Shown piece by piece: positions 59,140 to 64,000 of a stretch of 64,000 bases of DNA; the first letter of the stretch is position 1, and each line of letters starts with the position of its first letter. The DNA is from Streptomyces sp. HUAS 15-9 (lineage in GTDB: Bacteria; Actinomycetota; Actinomycetes; Streptomycetales; Streptomycetaceae), in NCBI RefSeq assembly GCF_025642155.1, contig NZ_CP106798.1, positions 3,286,001-3,350,000 of the forward strand, in the 5' to 3' direction. The notes beneath the pieces are model-generated. The model was given only the letters and a program-made list of their open reading frames with translations, did no database searches and was not told the origin of the DNA. A program made the position numbers and the translations under genes.

Positions 59140-59346
59140 ATGCCTGGGAGTCCCCAGCCCGAGTCCGAGCCTAGGTGGTTCAAGTCGTCGTACAGCGGCG
59201 GCAACACGACCGAGTGCATAGAGGCGGCGTTCGTCCCGTTTGGTGTGTTCGTAAGGGACTCCAAGCAGCCAGAGCTTGGTCATCTGATGGTCTCTCCAGG
59301 GGCATGGTCCGACTTCCTGGCGGGCGCGTGCAGAGCTTCCTCGTAA
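59140..59346 (+). CDS. DUF397 protein
   Basis: 68 residues with the family pattern RWFKSSYSGGNTTECIEAAF, VFVRDSKQP and PGAWSDFLAG. It starts immediately after the stop of the Scr1-type regulator and is its likely protein partner. Its stop overlaps the next ATG by one base (TAATG). Confidence 0.9.
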   Translation: MPGSPQPESEPRWFKSSYSGGNTTECIEAAFVPFGVFVRDSKQPELGHLMVSPGAWSDFLAGACRASS

Positions 59347-59546
59347 TGAAGCCCGATGCGTGTCAGTGGTTCAAGTCCTCCTACAGCGGAGGAAGCGGAA
59401 CCGAGTGCGTCGAGTGTGCGCATGCCAGTGACCGCACACTCGTGCGTGATTCCAAGCGTGTCACGGGGCCCGTCATGGCTGTTCGAAGAAGCACCTGGCG
59501 AGCCTTCATAGGTGCACTGGGTCGAGGTGAACTGCAAGGGTGCTGA
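59346..59546 (+). CDS. Second, tandem DUF397 protein
   Basis: 66 residues: WFKSSYSGGSGTECVECAH, TLVRDSKRVTGPVMAV and TWRAFIGAL. It overlaps the first DUF397 gene by one base. Tandem DUF397 genes after one regulator suggest duplication, with possible exchange of partners. Confidence 0.87.
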   Translation: MKPDACQWFKSSYSGGSGTECVECAHASDRTLVRDSKRVTGPVMAVRRSTWRAFIGALGRGELQGC

Positions 59547-59714
59547 TGGAGGGCGTCCGTCGCCGTCAATCTCTGACAGCGCCTCCAACCCCGACCACAA
59601 CGGAGCCAATCCCACTGTGGGCCGCAATCCGATCGCCGAAGCCGATGTGAGAGCGTAGTGAAGCGGAGTGGACCAGCCGGCAGTTGTCGGAACATGCGCG
59701 CATCATCCGCCCGG

Positions 59715-60293
59715 TCACTGGGGCCTAATGGCGCCAAGACTCCCGCGTAGCGCCGCCACAGCCCCCGTATATGTCTCCCGGGTCAGATCCGCGAGCCCCA
59801 CACCGAGTTCGACGAGGACATGGTGGATGTCCTCCACGGCCGCGCTCACCTCATCCGCCTCGACCAGCGTCTCCACCTCGACAAACGTTCCGTCGATCTC
59901 AGGTACACGTACAAGCGTGGCCAGCATCTGCCGTCCGCGCGCCTCGAACGCGTAGTTCCGGCAATGCTTCTCGAGGGCGATGTGCTCGACGTAACCGAGG
60001 CCACGCAGGATGGCGTGCGCGGCGGCCTCGTCTTCGACTCGGGTCTCGTGCTCGGGTTTGGACCGGGAGTCCTCGTCGATCGGGGCGTCCTTGAAGGTGA
60101 GGACCGTGCGTGTACCTTCCGCGCCATGCACCGTCCGTACGCGCAACTCTCGGTCGGCCTTTTCGAGTGAGCCGTCCGGACGGTCGTAGTACGTGTCCTG
60201 GTACACCTCAACGCGTGCCATGGCTCGCTCGTCGAGTCGGCGCGTGATCGCCTCGGGCGACCGGACGCGAGCCTTCAACTCCGCCTCGATCAC
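59715..60293 (-). CDS. CYTH-domain protein (class IV adenylate cyclase/thiamine-triphosphatase type)
   Basis: 192 residues from GTG 60293. The N-terminal IEAELKARV is the ExExK signature of CYTH proteins. Further charged strands RELRVRTV, TVLTFKDAP, KPEHETRVED, IALEKHCRNY and TFVEVETLVE line the phosphate-binding tunnel. CyaB-like members make cAMP; others hydrolyse inorganic or thiamine triphosphate. The gene is alone on its strand within the regulator cluster. Confidence 0.87.
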   Translation of the reverse strand: MIEAELKARVRSPEAITRRLDERAMARVEVYQDTYYDRPDGSLEKADRELRVRTVHGAEGTRTVLTFKDAPIDEDSRSKPEHETRVEDEAAAHAILRGLGYVEHIALEKHCRNYAFEARGRQMLATLVRVPEIDGTFVEVETLVEADEVSAAVEDIHHVLVELGVGLADLTRETYTGAVAALRGSLGAIRPQ

Positions 60294-60379
60294 TTGTCAT
60301 CCCTTCTCCCACTCCGGCCACCGGATCCGCTGCATTCCAGCACGAGCTGAGCCGGGCAGGGGCACCTCTCGTCGTGTTC

Positions 60380-60420
60380 GATTGCGCGCAATCCGTTCCT
60401 GTACCGCAGGATGCGCAATC
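60380..60420 (+). promoter_or_regulatory. GCGCAATC-type operator before the DUF6879 fusion gene
   Basis: A perfect 14-base palindrome GATTGCGCGCAATC (60380-60393) is followed by GATGCGCAATC ending at 60420. The same GCGCAATC core recurs twice after the downstream XRE gene (62110-62127), so it is likely the site of that regulator. Confidence 0.55.
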
Positions 60421-60494
60421 TGCTGCAATCCATGCACACAACCAGGGCACGTACTCGCATCCTGGATCTCCAACCAGCCGAGATGGAGGGCAAC

Positions 60495-61235
60495 ATGGCG
60501 CTTAGGTTCATGGGCACGACGAGCGACGACGGGGACTGCCCCACGCTCTACGACATCGAGGGCACGGACGAGATCCTCGTGCAGGGCGAGCGGGAGACCG
60601 ACCCGGAGCACCTCACCCAGCTTCGGGACGTCAAGGAGTCCGAGACATTCGTCCGTGTTCCGCGCAGCCTGTTGACCCGCTACGCGCCCAGGGGCGACGC
60701 TCCCGAACTCCAGCCGTTCGCCTCGATCTCTCATCTATTCCGGGACTTCAAGCACTCCGCTTGGCGCCTGGAAACGCGGCGCGGCTACGCCTCCGACCGC
60801 AACAGCCCCAAATGGCGGCGCTTCCTCGCGGGAGAGGACATCGCTCGCGACCCGGACAACGCCTGGCGTGAGAACGTCCGCGCACAGACGGCGCAGGGCA
60901 AGCGGTTCGAGCGCGTCCGCCTCGTCGACGAACCACCGACCCAGGGACAGCAGTTCCTGCTCACCAGCGCACCCGGCAACGTCACGGCCGGTGAGGACAT
61001 CCGCAATCTGACCCGCACGAAGGCGCAGGAACTGCGGCTGCCGGAGCACGACTTCTGGCTCTTCGACTCAAAGCTCGTCGCCCGCTTCGCGTTCGACGAC
61101 GAGGACGTCACCCTGGGTGTGTACGTCACCGAGGACCCTGCGGAAGTCCTCGCTGCCTGCCAGGCTCGTGATGCCGCCTGGCATCACGCCGTGCGTACCG
61201 AAGAGTTCGCCCTCCGGGTACGTTCCACCATGTGA
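60495..61235 (+). CDS. DUF6879 protein fused to an N-terminal small domain
   Basis: 246 residues from ATG 60495, which has GGAGGG four bases upstream. The first ~65 residues (MALRFMGTTSDDGDCPTLYD to RVPRSLLTRYAP) match the kind of small stand-alone protein often encoded just before DUF6879 genes. The remainder (HLFRDFKHSAWRLETRRGY, FERVRLVDEPPTQGQQFL, NVTAGEDIRNL, HDFWLFDSKLVARFAFDD) is a full DUF6879 domain. Here the two are one reading frame. GTG of the next XRE gene overlaps the stop (GTGA), so the regulator and this protein are co-made. Confidence 0.82.
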   Translation: MALRFMGTTSDDGDCPTLYDIEGTDEILVQGERETDPEHLTQLRDVKESETFVRVPRSLLTRYAPRGDAPELQPFASISHLFRDFKHSAWRLETRRGYASDRNSPKWRRFLAGEDIARDPDNAWRENVRAQTAQGKRFERVRLVDEPPTQGQQFLLTSAPGNVTAGEDIRNLTRTKAQELRLPEHDFWLFDSKLVARFAFDDEDVTLGVYVTEDPAEVLAACQARDAAWHHAVRTEEFALRVRSTM

Positions 61236-62080
61236 GTACGGACTACCAGACCGCCAGAGAAGCCCTCGGTGCGCGCCTTCGCGAGCTGCGCGCCGAGGCC
61301 GGTCTGGAAGGCAAGGAACTTGCCGCCAAGCTCGGTTGCCAGCCTTCGAAGATCTCCCGACTCCAAAACGGCAAGCAGACCCCCACGGTGGTCGACCTGA
61401 CCGCCTGGGCGAAGGCCTGCGGCCGGCCGGACGTCGAGGCCGAGCTTCAAGGACTTCGAGCCGGGCTGGAGATGAAGCAGCGCCACCGCTCCTGGCGACG
61501 CCAGCTGGCTGGCGGACACCGCGGCCGCCAGGAGATCGCCGTACGCGAGACCGAGGCCACGAAGGAGATCCGTGGGCTCGAAGTGTCGCGCGTTCCCGGG
61601 CTGTTTCAGACGCCTGAGTACGCCCGGGTCATCTTCGATGCAAACGCCGAGTTCCGAGGCATCCCGCCCACCACAGAGGCCGCCGTGGAAGCCCGGATGC
61701 GCCGCCAGGAGGCGCTGTACGACCCCGAGAAGACGTTCAGGTTCCTCCTGTGCGAGGCCGTCCTGTACCACCGTTCGTGTCCCGTGGACGTGATGGCAGA
61801 GCAGCTGGATCGGCTGTACAACCTGGTGGGCCAGCGTCGGATCGAACTCGGCATCCTCCCGTTCGGTGCTCAGCTGCGCCGTACGGCACCACACGCCTTC
61901 TGGATCTACGACCGCAGGCTGGTCATCGTCGAGACCATCAGCGAAGAGCTGTGGCTCACCGACGAGGACGACATCCAGCTGTACGAACGGGCATGGGACT
62001 GGCTCGCCGAGTCCGCCGAGTACGGGGCAATGGGACGCCGTCTGATCGGCCGTGCGAGGGCCTCTTTGGACCGCGCGTAG
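61232..62080 (+). CDS. XRE/Scr1-type regulator with DUF5753 domain (second)
   Basis: 282 residues from GTG 61232. The HTH is LGARLRELRAEAGLEGKELAAKLGCQPSKISRLQNGKQTP. The DUF5753 domain has RVPGLFQTPEYARVIF, RMRRQEALYDPEKTFRFLLCEAVLYHR, GQRRIELGILPFGAQ and IQLYERAWDWLAESA. It is coupled to a DUF6879 gene upstream instead of a DUF397 gene downstream, though a DUF397-like gene lies 0.4 kb on. GCGCAATC repeats flank it on both sides. Confidence 0.9.
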   Translation: MSTDYQTAREALGARLRELRAEAGLEGKELAAKLGCQPSKISRLQNGKQTPTVVDLTAWAKACGRPDVEAELQGLRAGLEMKQRHRSWRRQLAGGHRGRQEIAVRETEATKEIRGLEVSRVPGLFQTPEYARVIFDANAEFRGIPPTTEAAVEARMRRQEALYDPEKTFRFLLCEAVLYHRSCPVDVMAEQLDRLYNLVGQRRIELGILPFGAQLRRTAPHAFWIYDRRLVIVETISEELWLTDEDDIQLYERAWDWLAESAEYGAMGRRLIGRARASLDRA

Positions 62081-62109
62081 GCAATCAGCCGCAAGCACAG
62101 GATCCGCGT

Positions 62110-62148
62110 GCGCAATCACGCGCAATCGCTACGCGGGTAAGCAATTGC
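62110..62148 (+). promoter_or_regulatory. Direct GCGCAATC repeats and GCAATTGC palindrome
   Basis: GCGCAATC occurs at 62110-62117 and 62120-62127, ten bases apart (one helical turn), followed by GCAATTGC (62141-62148). The spacing suits cooperative binding on one DNA face, before the small gene at 62168. Confidence 0.55.
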
Positions 62149-62167
62149 ACTGCCTAACGTCCTGGTC

Positions 62168-62398
62168 ATGGCAATGCCCGACACGACCTTCGCTCAGGCT
62201 CCGCAACCGAAAGCAGCGGGGGCCCTCTTTGTTGACCGGCCATTGATGACTCTGCGTGTCTCTCACGACTCCGGGCAGACCTGGGAACCCGAACAGGCCG
62301 TGTTCGAGAGTGACGGCCTGGCCCCCTTGGTCACCTCGGAATGGCCGCCTTGCCAGTGCGCACGCTGCGCTCGACGCGATGGGGCCTCCAACCGCTGA
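62168..62398 (+). CDS. Small hypothetical protein, 76 residues
   Basis: No family is recognised. The sequence includes LMTLRVSHDSGQTWEPEQAV, a motif like those of small Streptomyces proteins encoded near Scr1-type regulators, and a Cys pair region CQCARCARR near the end. There is no clear ribosome site, so a leaderless transcript is possible. It is preceded by the GCGCAATC repeats. Confidence 0.55.
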   Translation: MAMPDTTFAQAPQPKAAGALFVDRPLMTLRVSHDSGQTWEPEQAVFESDGLAPLVTSEWPPCQCARCARRDGASNR

Positions 62399-62490
62399 GA
62401 GCGGTTTGCTTCCCCCTCCACGAACTCCCGCCCGTCACGGGTGGCGGCGGTCAGTCATGGCCGTGATCAGCTGAGCAGGAAGGTGCAGTG

Positions 62491-62715
62491 ATGCTGGACG
62501 GAACCAAGCTGTACGGGCTCGACATCAGCGGGGCCTCCTTCGTGAAGGCGTGCGGAGGTCCCTGCACCGAGGGATGCGTGACCCTGGCGCGGATCGGCGA
62601 CGGCGCCTGGGCACTGGGTGACAGCAAGCGGCCTGAGGCGGAGCCGCTGCGGTTCACAACGGAGGAACTGAACGCGGCCGGCATCGACCCGGCGCGATTC
62701 GGCATGTCCGTCTGA
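62491..62715 (+). CDS. DUF397-like protein
   Basis: 74 residues. LDISGASFVKACGGPCTEGCVTLARI, WALGDSKRPEAEPLRFTTEEL matches the DUF397 layout (SS/Cys region, then the D-S-K box) in a more divergent form. It probably partners the second Scr1-type regulator. The ATG at 62491 directly follows an alternative GTG, and AAGGTG lies upstream. Confidence 0.75.
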   Translation: MLDGTKLYGLDISGASFVKACGGPCTEGCVTLARIGDGAWALGDSKRPEAEPLRFTTEELNAAGIDPARFGMSV

Positions 62716-62803
62716 CCCTCCCCTCTCCAGCCGGTCCCGGCCGAACACCGCCTCGGATCGGGACCGGCTGCCCATCGCACTCAAGACCGAACGGGTTCCC
62801 GCG

Positions 62804-63271
62804 ATGCACCATCACGGCTATCTGTGGATCGGCCCCAAAGAACGCTTCGACGATGACGCCATGCGACGTCCGCCGCATCCGGGTCACCCGCCGGCCGGAA
62901 GCAGACCGGAACTTCTTCAGCGCTACCGCGAGGTGGCTGCGGGGTTCCCGTCCTCGGAGCTGCCGCCGCTGGAAACGGCGTACTGGCTCGTCAAACCGCG
63001 TTCCCTGATCCGGGGCACGTGGGATGACGCCAAGGAAGCAGCAACCTGGCTCGGGGCGCGCGTGGCCGAGTACGCGCCCCGGTTCGCTTCCGAGAGGGAG
63101 CGCGAGATCACCGGCCTGGCGTTGCTGGTCAATTCGGTTGCTGGGAGGCTTGGTTCGGGGAGTGACGTGTCGCTGGGCTTCTACCTCGAACGCCCCTCGT
63201 ATCTGTCGCTCGCAGTGGTGACGTGTTCCCCGAATCGGTCCAACCCTGAACTTGCCTGTCCAGTCCCGTAG
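62804..63271 (+). CDS. Conserved Streptomyces hypothetical protein
   Basis: 155 residues. HHGYLWIGPKERFDDDAMRR, FPSSELPPLETAYWLVKPR, IRGTWDDAKEAATWLGARV and DVSLGFYLERPSYLSLAVVTC form a pattern I have seen in other Streptomyces proteins encoded near DUF397/DUF6879 genes, without any known function. It is soluble with no signal peptide. Confidence 0.7.
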   Translation: MHHHGYLWIGPKERFDDDAMRRPPHPGHPPAGSRPELLQRYREVAAGFPSSELPPLETAYWLVKPRSLIRGTWDDAKEAATWLGARVAEYAPRFASEREREITGLALLVNSVAGRLGSGSDVSLGFYLERPSYLSLAVVTCSPNRSNPELACPVP

Positions 63272-63298
63272 TCGTAGACAAGGAAGTGAGTACCGAAC

Positions 63299-63814
63299 GT
63301 GCTCTTGGATGGCGACGCGTGGCGCAGGACATTCGACGCGTACGAACGTGACGCATGGCGATTCGAGGCTCAGCCGACCTACACCATGCCCAGGGAAGCT
63401 GAGAACGTCGCCCGCTTCCTCCGAGGGGAACCGAAGCCTGTGGACCACAACGCACGCTGGCATGAACGCGTACGCGACTATGTGACATCAGGGCGGACTA
63501 TCGGGCGGGTACGGGTCGTGCAGCGGCCATTGACGGGCTATCAGCGGTACCAGTTCGCATGGGGAATTCCCGGCAACGTCGAAGCCGGCGAGGACATCCG
63601 GATTCTGGATGTCTCACAGGTGGACTGCGGGCTTCCTCTGACAAGGACCGACTGGTGGTTGTTCGACGAGATGCGCGTCGTGCATCTGAACTACCGGCCG
63701 GACGGGACACAGATCAGCCGGGAGTTGTTCGCGGGTGACATCGGCCCGTACTTGGAGTGGAAGCGTGTCGCGCTGGCTCACTCGGTGCCGTTCGCCGCGT
63801 ACGCAGAGCAGTGA
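63299..63814 (+). CDS. DUF6879 protein
   Basis: 171 residues from GTG 63299. The DUF6879 pattern is FDAYERDAWRFEAQPTYTMP, IGRVRVVQRPLTGYQRYQFAW, GNVEAGEDIRILDVS and DWWLFDEMRVVHLNY. This is the usual single-domain form, unlike the fused copy at 60495. Another copy starts 45 bases downstream. Confidence 0.85.
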   Translation: MLLDGDAWRRTFDAYERDAWRFEAQPTYTMPREAENVARFLRGEPKPVDHNARWHERVRDYVTSGRTIGRVRVVQRPLTGYQRYQFAWGIPGNVEAGEDIRILDVSQVDCGLPLTRTDWWLFDEMRVVHLNYRPDGTQISRELFAGDIGPYLEWKRVALAHSVPFAAYAEQ

Positions 63815-63858
63815 GTTAGATCACTGGTTCCGAACAAGAATCCTGAAGGAGGCCATTC

Positions 63859-64000
63859 ATGCTCAATTCTGGCTCTGACCCCGTGGACCTGGACGGTGAA
63901 GCCTGGCGGGCGAAGTTCCAGGACTTCCAGAGCGAGGCATGGCGGCTCGAAACGCTGCCTGAATACCGGGTTCCTCAGGAGGAAGAAGAGATCCGAGCCT
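63859..64000 (+). CDS. DUF6879 protein, N-terminal part (cut by window end)
   Basis: ATG 63859 has AAGGAGG seven bases upstream. The visible 47 residues include WRAKFQDFQSEAWRLETLPE and YRVPQEEEEIRA, the start of a DUF6879 domain closely like the preceding gene, so this is a tandem duplicate. It continues beyond 64000. Confidence 0.75.
   Translation, partial: MLNSGSDPVDLDGEAWRAKFQDFQSEAWRLETLPEYRVPQEEEEIRA

Overview
The very high GC content, the many overlapping ATGA/GTGA stop-start junctions, the GTG and TTG starts with purine-rich ribosome sites, and families such as DUF397, Scr1-type regulators, CslA/GlxA and class E/F sortases point to a Streptomyces chromosome. The stretch from about 7.6 to 29 kb has the gene content and order I know from the S. 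coelicolor cdgA - ehu - lpmP - cslA/glxA/cslZ neighbourhood. This rests on memory of that locus, not on an alignment.

Layout. 0-5.4 kb: the end of a PAP2-type membrane protein, then three consecutive genes for a RecB/Cas4-like Fe-S nuclease, an unrecognised protein and an SF1 helicase. The helicase 3' end is tandemly copied in 172-bp units. 5.6-7.6 kb: a primase-polymerase-like protein, tRNA-Lys(CTT) and a secreted M6 metalloprotease. 7.7-16.9 kb: a c-di-GMP enzyme (cdgA) with a BldD-type box upstream, two oxidoreductases, a maleate-isomerase homologue lacking its cysteines, and a four-gene ectoine/amino-acid ABC importer followed by an IclR regulator. 17-29 kb: a second and third identical tRNA-Lys, an acyl-CoA ligase with an in-frame repeat element, and the tip-glucan machinery: lpmP (LPMO), an SPFH protein, an NlpC/P60-like hydrolase, cslA, glxA and cslZ. 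29-43.4 kb: a class F sortase with a secreted partner, a LAXTG surface protein, a class E sortase, ROK/Gfo-Idh and HxlR/MFS divergent pairs, a second YidC and assorted enzymes.

43.5-57.4 kb is an accessory defence island. One operon encodes a MutL/MORC-like GHKL ATPase, a Z1 helicase, a NaeI-family endonuclease, an NgoMIV-family endonuclease and Vsr. The prototypes of both nuclease families cut GCCGGC. A small DNA-binding protein is encoded convergently. Next comes a second operon of three genes (winged-helix/zinc protein, ParB-like protein, SNF2-like helicase) that I cannot match to a named system. A C5 cytosine methyltransferase on the opposite strand and a broken HNH nuclease close the island.

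57.4-64 kb is a regulator cluster: an anti-sigma-like ATPase, two Scr1/DUF5753 regulators, DUF397 proteins, three DUF6879 proteins (one fused, one cut by the window end) and a CYTH protein. It has recognisable operator-like repeats.
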